From contig DAOWGA010000118.1 of the NCBI GenBank assembly GCA_030637665.1, forward strand, positions 1 to 10,939: a stretch of DNA of 10,939 nucleotides. The letters are read 5' to 3'. Below the pieces are notes generated by a model. The model was not told the DNA's origin, did not search any database, and worked only from the letters and a program-made list of their open reading frames with translations. The stretch's first letter is position 1; each line of letters begins with the position of its first letter. Of the stretch, positions 1-7,083 are shown piece by piece. This DNA is from Lysobacterales bacterium. Its GTDB lineage: Bacteria > Pseudomonadota > Gammaproteobacteria > Xanthomonadales > SZUA-36. A program made the position numbers and the translations under genes.

Positions 1-72
1 ACGAAGTGCCGCAAGCATAACAGACACATTGGCTTTTGGGGTGAAAAAGCCGGAATTGTGGGATTACACCCC

Positions 73-155
73 TGTAGGAGGCCGCCAAGCGGGCGACCGT
101 TGTTTTAGATTTTTATCTCTGATTCTTGATTTCGCCCGCATGGCGGCCTCCTGCA
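73..155. repeat. REPIN-like inverted pair of GTAGGAG-headed REP units
   Basis: Two 24-base arms (73-96 and 132-155) are reverse complements at 22 of 24 positions and are separated by a 35-base AT-rich loop. Each arm starts at its outer end with a GTAGGAG/CTCCTGC-type head and contains its own small palindrome (CCGC...GCGG with a 3-base loop). Two short palindromic units in inverted orientation is the architecture known as a REPIN in gammaproteobacteria, where REP units are mobilised by RAYT transposases. No RAYT gene is visible here. The unit lies about 80 bases upstream of the M20 peptidase start and would form a long cruciform or mRNA hairpin. Only one copy is visible, so repetition in the genome is inferred. 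Confidence 0.6.
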
Positions 156-234
156 TGTAATACAGAAATGAAACCGGATCACCTCCGTGAGATAATGAGG
201 GACTACACCCCACGCCAACAACCAAGGTCAAACC

Positions 235-1647
235 ATGGATCATCAATCAGTGCAAAAGTTTGTCGATGAAGTCTGGATGGATTCCATCGTTCCCGAGCTC
301 GTTGAATATATAAAGATCCCCAACAAGTCCCCCCACTTCGATGCCGATTGGGAAAAGAACGGCTACATGGAAGCTGCGACCCAGCAGATTTTTGCCTGGT
401 GTAAAAAGCAGGACATTCCCGGGATGGAATGCAAAATTGTGCGCCTGCCGGGCAGGACACCGTTAATCTTCATGGATATACCCGGTGACAATGACGACAC
501 GATCCTCATGTACGGCCACCTGGACAAACAGCCCGAAATGACCGGCTGGACTGAAGGGCTGGGGCCATGGATACCGGTGATCAAAGATGACAAACTTTAT
601 GGCCGTGGAGGCGCGGATGATGGCTATGCCGCCTACGCCTCCCTGACCGCAATCATGGCCATACAGAGAGAAAAGCTCCCCCACGCACGCTGTGTGGTGA
701 TTGTCGAAGCTTGCGAAGAATCAGGCAGTTATGATCTGCCGCATTACATTGAGCACCTGAAAGACCGGATCGGCACACCGTCGCTGGTGGTCTGCCTGGA
801 TTCAGGCGCCGGAAACTACGATCAGCTCTGGCTGACCGTATCATTACGCGGTATGGCAGCGGGAACCTTGCGTGCTGATGTGCTGAATGAAGGGGTGCAT
901 TCCGGTTACGCTTCGGGCATTGTTCCTTCCAGTTTCAGGATTTTGCGGCAATTGATCAGTCGTCTGGAAGATGAAACCACCGGCCGCGTGCTACCCGATT
1001 ACCTCTACGCGGATATCTCCGATCAGCGCATACGACAAAGCCAGCGCATGGCTGATGCGCTGGGCGACGGTGTGTTTGAGGCCTACCCTCTTTGCGAAGG
1101 CGTGCAACCCCAGGCGGATGACAACCTTGAACGGATTCTGAACCGGACCTGGCGACCCGCGCTTTCAGTCACCGGTGCGGGCGGCCTGCCTTCGCTGGAA
1201 TCAGCAGGCAATGTTTTGCGCCCGTCCACTTCACTCAAGCTCTCCATGCGCCTGCCACCGACTGTGGACGGGGAACAAGCGACCATGCAAATAAAGGAAA
1301 CACTCGAGGCCGACCCACCACAAAACGCCCGGGTCAGTTTCGAAGCAGATCATGCCGCCTCCGGCTGGAATGCACCGGATATTGCGCCGTGGCTGGATAC
1401 CTCCCTGGAAAAAGCCTCGCAGGCAGCTTACGGGCAGAGCGTGATGTACATGGGAGAAGGTGGCACGATTCCTTTCATGGCCATGCTGGGTGAATTTTAC
1501 CCGCGCGCGCAATTCATGATCACCGGCGTTCTCGGGCCCAATTCCAATGCCCACGGGCCAAACGAGTTTTTGCACATCCCCTTTGTTCGCAAACTGAACA
1601 CCTGCGTAGCGCAAGTGCTCGCGGATCACTATCACCGCAAGTCATGA
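235..1647 (+). CDS. M20 family metallopeptidase (carnosinase/dipeptidase-like)
   Basis: 470 aa, a usual length for M20 dipeptidases of the CNDP type. The di-zinc centre is readable: YGHLD (ligand H95, D97 next to it), GRGGADDG (bridging D128), EACEESGS (general base E161, ligand E162), CLDSG (D189) and NAHGPNE (H440). GVHSG at 221-225 matches the dimerisation-domain histidine of this group. The family hydrolyses dipeptides or related amides in the cytoplasm; the exact substrate cannot be read from sequence. No signal peptide. ATG 235 is chosen because AAGG at 224-227 sits 7 bases upstream. It converges on the Kef antiporter gene with a 53-base gap and no clear terminator between them. Likely monocistronic. 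Confidence 0.93.
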   Translation: MDHQSVQKFVDEVWMDSIVPELVEYIKIPNKSPHFDADWEKNGYMEAATQQIFAWCKKQDIPGMECKIVRLPGRTPLIFMDIPGDNDDTILMYGHLDKQPEMTGWTEGLGPWIPVIKDDKLYGRGGADDGYAAYASLTAIMAIQREKLPHARCVVIVEACEESGSYDLPHYIEHLKDRIGTPSLVVCLDSGAGNYDQLWLTVSLRGMAAGTLRADVLNEGVHSGYASGIVPSSFRILRQLISRLEDETTGRVLPDYLYADISDQRIRQSQRMADALGDGVFEAYPLCEGVQPQADDNLERILNRTWRPALSVTGAGGLPSLESAGNVLRPSTSLKLSMRLPPTVDGEQATMQIKETLEADPPQNARVSFEADHAASGWNAPDIAPWLDTSLEKASQAAYGQSVMYMGEGGTIPFMAMLGEFYPRAQFMITGVLGPNSNAHGPNEFLHIPFVRKLNTCVAQVLADHYHRKS

Positions 1648-1700
1648 ATAAATCAGAGGTTCCCTAACACGCCTTGGGTAGCGCCTTGTCCGAAACTGAT

Positions 1701-3590
1701 TCAGCTGTCCAGACCATTTTTTGCTTCAGCGCCCTGGAGAAATTCCCAGGCTTCCCTGAAGTGCGTCTCCGACTCTTCGGAATCGTCTTTTAAAACCCGT
1801 TCCAGGTCTTCGATATTCTGACGTACACGCAGGCCATAAGCGTGATCATCACCCCATACTTGGTAGAGTTTTTGCAGGCCAAGTTCATCATGGCGTTTGA
1901 ATGTCCGCATCACCCGGTATGCTCGTGAACTATCATAGCCGAGCAACTTGAGCGCCTCCTCACCCATGATCAGGGCGGAGCCAAATGTCTCACGGGTGAT
2001 TACGTCGGCATCTGCTTCCATCATTTCATAGGCGTGTGAACGATCATATGCCCTGGCCAGAACTTTCAGATGAGGGAAAAACTGCTTCGCGCTCGTAACC
2101 ATCTGCACAGCTTTCTCGCGATCATCAATGGCGATTACAAGCAAGCTCGCCTCATCTGCACCCGCAGCGCTCAGCAACTCAACGCGACTGGCGTCGCCGT
2201 AAAATACCTTGTAGCCGAAGCGGCCCGTCATTTCTATCTGACCTGCGTCGTGATCCAACAGAGTAGTTTCTATTCCATCTGCCCTGAGCAATCTCGAAAC
2301 GATTTGGCCGAAGCGCCCGTAACCGGCAACGATCACCGGGTGCTCGGGCGCGTCGATTTCCTCTTCTTCAGCACTATCACTCGAGGCGCAATCGATAAAC
2401 CGGGGCCGGATCAGACGATCATAGGCAATGATAATCAGCGGCGTAGCAACCATCGACAATACCACCACGACAATCAACAGGTTGGCCAGATCCTTGCTGA
2501 TCACGCTGTTTTGGGTGGCGAACGAGAACAGCAGGAATGCGAATTCACCTCCCTGGGCAAGTACAAATGCGAACATCAGGTTGTCGGCCAGGCTCAGGCG
2601 AAACACACGGCCAAGAATCAGCAGGACAATCAACTTGATCACGACCAGCAGGACCAACAGCGCCATGACCAACACGGGTTCTGCGGCAATAATATTGAAA
2701 TCAATACTGGCGCCGACCGCCATGAAAAATAGCCCCAGGAGCAGGCCCTTGAAGGGCTCGATATTGGACTCGAGCTCATGGCGGTACTCGCTTTCCGCCA
2801 GCACGACGCCGGCGAGGAAAGTTCCCAAAGCCGGCGACAGGCTCACGTATTCCATTAACAGTGTTATCCCGACAATCAGGGTGAGTGCCGTGGCGATGAA
2901 CATTTCATGACTGCGCGTCTCCGCAATCCATCGGAAAATGGGCCGCATCAGGAAGCGCCCACCCACTATGATGCCGGCCACAATGCCCAGCACGAGCAGA
3001 GCCTGCAACCAGCCAGGCCGGTCAGGACCTGATCCATGAGTTGCCAGCTCCGCTACCTCCTGACCGAGGCCCGGCACAGCCAGGAATGGCAGCAAAGCCA
3101 GAATGGGGATTACCGCAATGTCCTGGAACAGCAGCACGGAAAATCCGCGGCGGCCGGCATCGGTTTTGATCCAGCCCTTCTCTTTCAAAGTCTGTAAGAC
3201 AATGGCCGTGGACGAGAGCGAAAGGATCAGCCCGATGGCGAGCGCGCTTTGCCATTCCAGGCCGGCGGCAAAGGCAACGATTCCAATCACCAGCGTGGTG
3301 ATCACCACTTGTGACCCGCCCAGGCCCAGGATCGGACCGCGCATCCTCCACAGCACCGCTGGCTCCAGTTCCAGCCCGACCAGGAACAACATCAGGACGA
3401 CGCCGAATTCGGCAAAGTGCATCACATCCTGCCCTTCCTCACCCACCAGGCCTAAAACAAACGGGCCGATGATCACCCCGGCCAACAAGTAACCCAGCGC
3501 GGAACCGAGTCCGAGACGTTTGGCCAGCGGAACAGCCAGGACGGCTGCAGCGAGATAGACAATTGCCTGTGAGAAAATTCCACTGAACAT
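1701..3590 (-). CDS. CPA2-family K+/H+ antiporter, KefB/KefC type
   Basis: 629 aa, close to E. coli KefC in length and order. Residues about 5-395 form a multi-helix Na+/H+-exchanger-like membrane domain with the FQDIAVIP transport motif (acidic residue D157) and the regulatory loop HELESNIEPFKG at 271-282. An acidic linker (404-413) leads to a cytosolic RCK/TrkA-N domain that begins with the Rossmann motif GYGRFGQ (423-429), followed by LLDHD and FYGDASR. The family exports K+ in exchange for H+, in KefC gated by glutathione or its adducts and by an ancillary quinone-reductase-like subunit. No KefF/KefG gene is in the window. It is the last gene of the transporter cluster, 38 bases after the CDF stop. 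Near the start, GAGG lies 11 bases upstream of the ATG. Oddity: N276 stands where KefC has an inhibitory aspartate. Confidence 0.93.
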   Translation of the reverse strand: MFSGIFSQAIVYLAAAVLAVPLAKRLGLGSALGYLLAGVIIGPFVLGLVGEEGQDVMHFAEFGVVLMLFLVGLELEPAVLWRMRGPILGLGGSQVVITTLVIGIVAFAAGLEWQSALAIGLILSLSSTAIVLQTLKEKGWIKTDAGRRGFSVLLFQDIAVIPILALLPFLAVPGLGQEVAELATHGSGPDRPGWLQALLVLGIVAGIIVGGRFLMRPIFRWIAETRSHEMFIATALTLIVGITLLMEYVSLSPALGTFLAGVVLAESEYRHELESNIEPFKGLLLGLFFMAVGASIDFNIIAAEPVLVMALLVLLVVIKLIVLLILGRVFRLSLADNLMFAFVLAQGGEFAFLLFSFATQNSVISKDLANLLIVVVVLSMVATPLIIIAYDRLIRPRFIDCASSDSAEEEEIDAPEHPVIVAGYGRFGQIVSRLLRADGIETTLLDHDAGQIEMTGRFGYKVFYGDASRVELLSAAGADEASLLVIAIDDREKAVQMVTSAKQFFPHLKVLARAYDRSHAYEMMEADADVITRETFGSALIMGEEALKLLGYDSSRAYRVMRTFKRHDELGLQKLYQVWGDDHAYGLRVRQNIEDLERVLKDDSEESETHFREAWEFLQGAEAKNGLDS

Positions 3591-3628
3591 GATCTTGGTG
3601 ACCTCAGGTCTGGGGATTGTCTGATATT

Positions 3629-4543
3629 TCAGTCGGCGCAGTGCACTGACTGATGGCAGATAACGTCACTTTCTTGACGCTCGAGTTGGATAGTGGCGTG
3701 ATTGATGGTGAAACGATCTGCCAAATGGTGCGCCACATCGTTAAGAAATTTATCGTCTTCCGGCAAGGGGCTCATCACCAGGTGGGCCGTCAGGGCCGTG
3801 TCCGTGGTGCTCATTGGCCAGATATGCAGGTCGTGCAAGGCGGTCACGCCAGGTAGATTATTCAGGTATTCCCTCACTGCTTCCGGGTCCACACTGCGTG
3901 GCACCGCGTCCACCGCCAGGTTGAGTGAATCGCGCAACAAGCCCCAGGTAGACAGGAATATGACAGCTGCGATGACCAGGCTGATCACCGGATCAATCCA
4001 GTTCATTCCGTAGAACAGGATCAGCGCGCCGGAGACAACGACCCCCAGGGAAACGACGGCGTCTGCAGCCATGTGGAGGAACGCTCCACGAATGTTCAGG
4101 TCATGATCTTTGCCGCTGACAAAAAACAGGGCGGTAACAGTGTTTATCACCACACCAATCGCGGCAACGATCATGATGGTCTTGCCGGCCGGTTGGGGCG
4201 GCTCCATCAAGCGGCCGACTGCCTCCCAGCCAATCGCGCCCACAGCGCCCATCAGCAACAGGCCGCTGAACAGGGATGCGATAATCGTCGCCCGGGAAAA
4301 ACCGTATGTTCTGCGGGGCGAGGGCCTCTTCCTGGCCAGCGCGGCGGCACCCCAGGCCAACAGTAATCCCAGTACATCACTCAGGTTATGGCCGGCATCG
4401 GTAATTAGCGCCAATGAATCGGAAATAAAGCCGTAGTAAGCCTCAACTACGACAAAACCCACATTCAGCGCGACACCCACCGCAAAAGCCCGGTTGTAAT
4501 CCGGCGGCGCGTGGTGGTGGCGATGGTTAACTTCGCGATTCAA
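3629..4543 (-). CDS. Cation diffusion facilitator (CDF) metal exporter, zinc type
   Basis: 304 aa with six predicted membrane helices and a C-terminal cytosolic domain (about 215-290, with ALHDLHIW at 236-242). The transport site is of the H-D/H-D kind: H52 and D56 in TDAGHNLSD (helix 2), H157 and D161 in FLHMAAD (helix 5). This arrangement is typical of Zn2+ (ZitB/CzcD) rather than Mn2+ CDFs. The N-terminus carries a HRHHH metal-binding tag and the C-terminus ends in CHQSVHC. The family exports Zn2+ (also Cd2+/Co2+) from the cytoplasm using the proton gradient. The start is unusual: the only candidate before helix 1 is TTG 4543, with AAGGA almost touching it. The upstream GDT1-like gene ends in the same frame only four codons earlier, so coupling or read-through is possible. 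Confidence 0.92.
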   Translation of the reverse strand: MNREVNHRHHHAPPDYNRAFAVGVALNVGFVVVEAYYGFISDSLALITDAGHNLSDVLGLLLAWGAAALARKRPSPRRTYGFSRATIIASLFSGLLLMGAVGAIGWEAVGRLMEPPQPAGKTIMIVAAIGVVINTVTALFFVSGKDHDLNIRGAFLHMAADAVVSLGVVVSGALILFYGMNWIDPVISLVIAAVIFLSTWGLLRDSLNLAVDAVPRSVDPEAVREYLNNLPGVTALHDLHIWPMSTTDTALTAHLVMSPLPEDDKFLNDVAHHLADRFTINHATIQLERQESDVICHQSVHCAD

Positions 4544-4555
4544 TTCCTTGTCTGC

Positions 4556-4843
4556 TCACTGAGCTTGATACAAACCATGGTACAGCGTCCAGGCGCCGAT
4601 CAGGATAAAACCAGATCCAGCGATAATGGACATCGCCTTGACGCTGACAAATTGCGCCAGCAAAGTCCCGGCGAGCACCCCGATCGCGCTGGTCAGCACC
4701 AGCGCCGAGGCAGAACCCAGAAAAACCAGCCATTTGCTGACAGCCTTGTCAGCCGCGAACAACATGGTGACCAATTGCGTCTTGTCTGCCATTTCCGCCA
4801 CGAATACACTGACGAAAACGGTTGCGAACAGTTTCCATTCCAT
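4556..4843 (-). CDS. Half-size TMEM165/GDT1 (UPF0016) family cation transporter
   Basis: 95 aa from ATG 4843, with GGGA six bases upstream; a GTG one codon earlier (4846) is the alternative. Three hydrophobic segments are visible. The first contains EMADKTQL (about residues 17-24), a form of the family signature E-x-G-D-(K/R)-(T/S) with Ala for Gly. Full-length GDT1 proteins have two such halves; this one has a single half and would have to dimerise, which is known for half-size bacterial members. The family moves Mn2+ or Ca2+ against H+. No second half is encoded in the window. It is the first gene of the minus-strand transporter cluster. I saw no yybP-ykoY Mn riboswitch in the 140 bases upstream. 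Confidence 0.85.
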   Translation of the reverse strand: MEWKLFATVFVSVFVAEMADKTQLVTMLFAADKAVSKWLVFLGSASALVLTSAIGVLAGTLLAQFVSVKAMSIIAGSGFILIGAWTLYHGLYQAQ

Positions 4844-4983
4844 CACTGATCCCGTAATCTGATTGAAGATTTATTGTAACCGAGCGAAATCCGCGCAGCG
4901 CACTTTTGCCGATCTCTTGATGTGAATCAGTGCGTAAACAAAGTCTTTGCGATGCAGTAGCGGAAGTTTTTCTGGAGAATGTC

Positions 4984-5493
4984 ATGCATAGCCAAAAATC
5001 AAGAATCAAGATGTTGCTGGGCTTTCTCGCCTGCTTAGCCCTAAGCCCGGCATCGGCCAGCGCCGATCCTGTTGGCGATTTACTGGAATTCAGTCATGTG
5101 GGTGAACAGATGATGGCGTCACAAGGAAAAGGCCATGCCGATATCAAAAAGGAAATTCCAACGAAACTGACCGTAGGGCTGCCCGTTTATCCGGGAGCAT
5201 TCTATACAGGTGCGATGGCAGGTGAAGGAATGTTGCCGACGATTGTCATGGCATCCGGGGATCCAATCGAAACCATCAAGTGGTTTTACGCGAATCAGGA
5301 TGGGCTTTCATACGAAGATACGTTCCAGACATTCTACGTTGGCGAAAAGTATTTAATGATGCAGTCTGAAGCCGTTTTTCTACAGGACATCAGCAAAGAC
5401 CCGTCTGTGAGTGTGGGTGGTCTTGTTTTCAATATGGATGGCATGAAAACGCAGATTTCCATCAGTTACATATCCAAAGCAGAAACAGAATAG
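4984..5493 (+). CDS. Small exported protein of unknown function
   Basis: 169 aa if started at ATG 4984, which has GGAG at 4974-4977 with six bases of spacing. A GTG 54 bases upstream would add residues ahead of the signal peptide and lacks a good ribosome site. Residues 1-28 are a classical Sec signal: basic start, hydrophobic LLGFLACLAL, then cleavage likely after ASA before DPVGD. The mature protein contains GLPVYPGAF (about 64-72) and, after a strand-like stretch, IETIKWFYANQDGLSYEDT. This YPGA...FY pattern resembles small periplasmic domains of uncharacterised exported proteins; I do not know a function. It is divergent from the transporter cluster (140 bases) and 111 bases ahead of ilvE, so it may share control with the transporters, but nothing in the sequence proves it. 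Confidence 0.75.
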   Translation: MHSQKSRIKMLLGFLACLALSPASASADPVGDLLEFSHVGEQMMASQGKGHADIKKEIPTKLTVGLPVYPGAFYTGAMAGEGMLPTIVMASGDPIETIKWFYANQDGLSYEDTFQTFYVGEKYLMMQSEAVFLQDISKDPSVSVGGLVFNMDGMKTQISISYISKAETE

Positions 5494-5604
5494 AAACCTG
5501 TTGGGGTAAATGCCCGGAAATGCGTCCTTGAGGGGATAATTCAATTAAAATGCGTCGACACCATTCGGCCCATTCAAAGGCACAAAATTCACAGGAGTCG
5601 GTGC

Positions 5605-6522
5605 ATGAGCAACGAGGCACAAATCTGGTTCAACGGTAAATTGCGGGATCATGCCGATTGCATGGTTCACGTGCAAAGTCATGCGCTGCATTATGGTTCC
5701 TCGGTATTCGAGGGTATCAGGGCCTATGACACGCCCGACGGCACCCGGATATTGCGCCTGACGGATCATCTCAAGCGGCTCAAATACTCTGCGGACGTGT
5801 ACAGGATGCCCATTCCCTGGTCGGTCGATGAATTACACCAAGCTTGCCGTGACACGGTGCGCGCCAGTGGATTGCCCGCCGCCTACATCAGGCCGTTGGT
5901 GGCGCGTGGAGATTGCGGCCTCGGCGTGTTGCCAAAAGACATGAGCGTGGTAGATGTCTCCATCATCGTGACGCCCTGGGGTGCATACCTGGGCGAGGAG
6001 GGCCTGAAAAACGGTATCAAGGCCTGTATCACTTCCTGGAACCGGCTTGCCCCCAACACCATGCCACCCGGTGTAAAAGCTGGTGGTAATTACCTTTCCA
6101 GCCAGTTGATCGGCCTGGAAGCCAGGGACCGGGGATTCGATGAAGGCATCGGACTGGGCAGTGACGGCCTGCTGAGTGAGGGCGCCGGTGAAAACATCTT
6201 TGTAGTGCTGCAGGGCAGGCTGATCACACCTCCAGCGTCATCTTCAATCCTCAGCGGCATTACACGCGACAGCGTCATCAAACTCGCAGCGGAAATGGGC
6301 ATCGAGACCTGTGAACAGACCATTGCGCGCGAACAGCTCTACGCTGCAGATGAAATCTTCATGACCGGCACAGCTGCGGAAGTCACTCCAGTACGCCAGG
6401 TCGACTACATTTCCATAGGAAATGGTGGTTGTGGGCAAATGACCCGACAACTCCAGGACGCCTTCTTCGGACTGTTCAATGGGAAAACCAGGGACCAGTG
6501 GGGCTGGCTGGAACCGCTCTAG
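5605..6522 (+). CDS. ilvE: Branched-chain amino acid aminotransferase
   Basis: 305 aa, the family's normal length (fold-type IV PLP enzyme). The N-terminal signature HALHYGSSVFEGIRAY (26-41) is characteristic of IlvE. K158 in PGVKAGGNY is the PLP Schiff-base lysine, followed by LSEGAGENIF (190-199) and GTAAEVTP (255-262), which bind the cofactor phosphate and define IlvE rather than D-amino-acid transaminase or aminodeoxychorismate lyase. It catalyses the last reversible step of Leu, Ile and Val synthesis with glutamate/2-oxoglutarate in the cytoplasm. ATG 5605 is supported by AGGAG at 5593-5597 with seven bases of spacing. It stands alone on its strand with no other ilv genes beside it. No convincing terminator follows directly. 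Confidence 0.96.
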   Translation: MSNEAQIWFNGKLRDHADCMVHVQSHALHYGSSVFEGIRAYDTPDGTRILRLTDHLKRLKYSADVYRMPIPWSVDELHQACRDTVRASGLPAAYIRPLVARGDCGLGVLPKDMSVVDVSIIVTPWGAYLGEEGLKNGIKACITSWNRLAPNTMPPGVKAGGNYLSSQLIGLEARDRGFDEGIGLGSDGLLSEGAGENIFVVLQGRLITPPASSSILSGITRDSVIKLAAEMGIETCEQTIAREQLYAADEIFMTGTAAEVTPVRQVDYISIGNGGCGQMTRQLQDAFFGLFNGKTRDQWGWLEPL

Positions 6523-6562
6523 TGCTGTAATCAGGGCCCCCTCTGCAGATTTAAGGACAAAG

Positions 6563-6577
6563 TGACAATTATTGTCA
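6563..6577. promoter_or_regulatory. Perfect 15-bp palindrome, operator-like
   Basis: TGACAAT-T-ATTGTCA is a perfect palindrome 40 bases after the ilvE stop. Its size and spacing suit a dimeric helix-turn-helix repressor. It lies about 80 bases ahead of an AT-rich stretch (6640-6680, containing TATTAT and TATATT) that could hold the promoter of the structured unit described at 6719-7075. A weaker stem, GACAG-TTTT-CTGTC, follows at 6596-6609. No regulator can be named. Confidence 0.35.
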
Positions 6578-6845
6578 ATCAGGCTGACGTAATTGGACAG
6601 TTTTCTGTCTCAATCGACTAAACGTATACCCCTCATTTTCTCTATCTTATTGTTTTGCAAATATTATATGTATATTTCTCAAATTGGCCCGATTTTTGCA
6701 TTTATAGGGTTGTAGTAACTAAAGTCTGGTAGCTTTAGCGGGTAGAATCGGAACCCCGCCCCTCTTTGCCCAATCGGGGTTCCGAATCTCCCAACCTTTC
6801 CAGCAGACCTGGTTACAGGAAAGAATTCAGGAGCTATTGTCATGG

Positions 6846-7019
6846 ATGACTCAATTCGGAACGCCCCCTCCCCACAGCCCAAAAGTACAAGTTTTATCAC
6901 AATCTGTTGCAATCCAGCTTGAAGACCAGGATGCTTGGGGGACAGGCAGAAAAGATCATGCGAATAGGGGTTCTAATCAGCTGATCACCAAAGATGCCAC
7001 TGTTGTAAAACGAAGGTAA
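6846..7019 (+). CDS. Candidate small protein, unknown function
   Basis: 57 codons from ATG 6846, rich in polar and charged residues, with no membrane segment or recognised motif; it ends in KRR. AGGAG at 6829-6833 lies 12 bases from this ATG. It is only 8 bases from another ATG at 6842, in a different frame, which opens a 26-codon ORF (6842-6922) ending in ICCNPA. The 57-codon frame ends 34 bases before the terminator hairpin at 7054, which is what a real small gene would show. Against it: no family resemblance and unremarkable codon content. Either ORF, both, or neither may be translated. Confidence 0.28.
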   Translation: MTQFGTPPPHSPKVQVLSQSVAIQLEDQDAWGTGRKDHANRGSNQLITKDATVVKRR

Positions 7020-7053
7020 TACACAGAATCAGGACATCAGCAATACCATTCAT

Positions 7054-7075
7054 ACCCGGCGCAAGCCGGGTTTTT
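7054..7075 (+). terminator. Rho-independent terminator, plus strand
   Basis: A perfect 7-bp stem, ACCCGGC and GCCGGGT, closes a GCAA tetraloop and runs directly into five T residues (7071-7075). It is oriented to end a plus-strand transcript coming from the 6640-7019 region, and lies just beyond the csp stop codon on the opposite strand. A second hairpin, GCGCAAG (7059-7065) with CTTGCGC (7076-7082), overlaps it and cannot form at the same time. Confidence 0.85.
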
Positions 7076-7083
7076 CTTGCGCT

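Larger units (their letters stand above)
6719..7075 (+). ncRNA. Candidate structured RNA / leader with intrinsic terminator
   Basis: The 561-base gap between ilvE and csp contains ordered plus-strand signals. Hairpin 1 is CTAAAG...CTTTAG (6719-6738, 8-base loop). Hairpin 2 is a 14-bp stem with one mismatch and a 16-base loop (6745-6758 with 6775-6788). A small CCAG...CTGG stem follows at 6800-6812, then AGGAG (6829-6833), short ORFs, and a strong terminator (7054-7075). No tail of T residues follows hairpin 2, so it is not itself a terminator. I do not recognise a known riboswitch, 6S, SRP or tmRNA pattern. It may be a small regulatory RNA, or the leader and mRNA of a small protein. The true 5' end is unknown; 6719 is just the first structured base. 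Confidence 0.4.

Noticed and set aside
31..51. GGCTTTT...AAAAGCC hairpin at the window start
   Set aside because: Perfect 7-bp arms, but no T run follows on either strand, so terminator function cannot be supported; too AT-rich to stand out.
2070..2732. 220-codon plus-strand ORF inside the Kef gene
   Set aside because: Gln/Asp/His-rich composition typical of an antisense shadow of a membrane protein gene; no ribosome site.
4847..4983. Mn-sensing (yybP-ykoY) riboswitch upstream of the GDT1-like gene
   Set aside because: Looked for because GDT1 genes often carry it; the conserved GGGGAGUA-type core is absent.
5494..5604. Promoter for ilvE (TTGAGG and TAAAAT boxes)
   Set aside because: Both boxes resemble sigma-70 hexamers, but the spacing (about 12 bases) is wrong, so no promoter is called.
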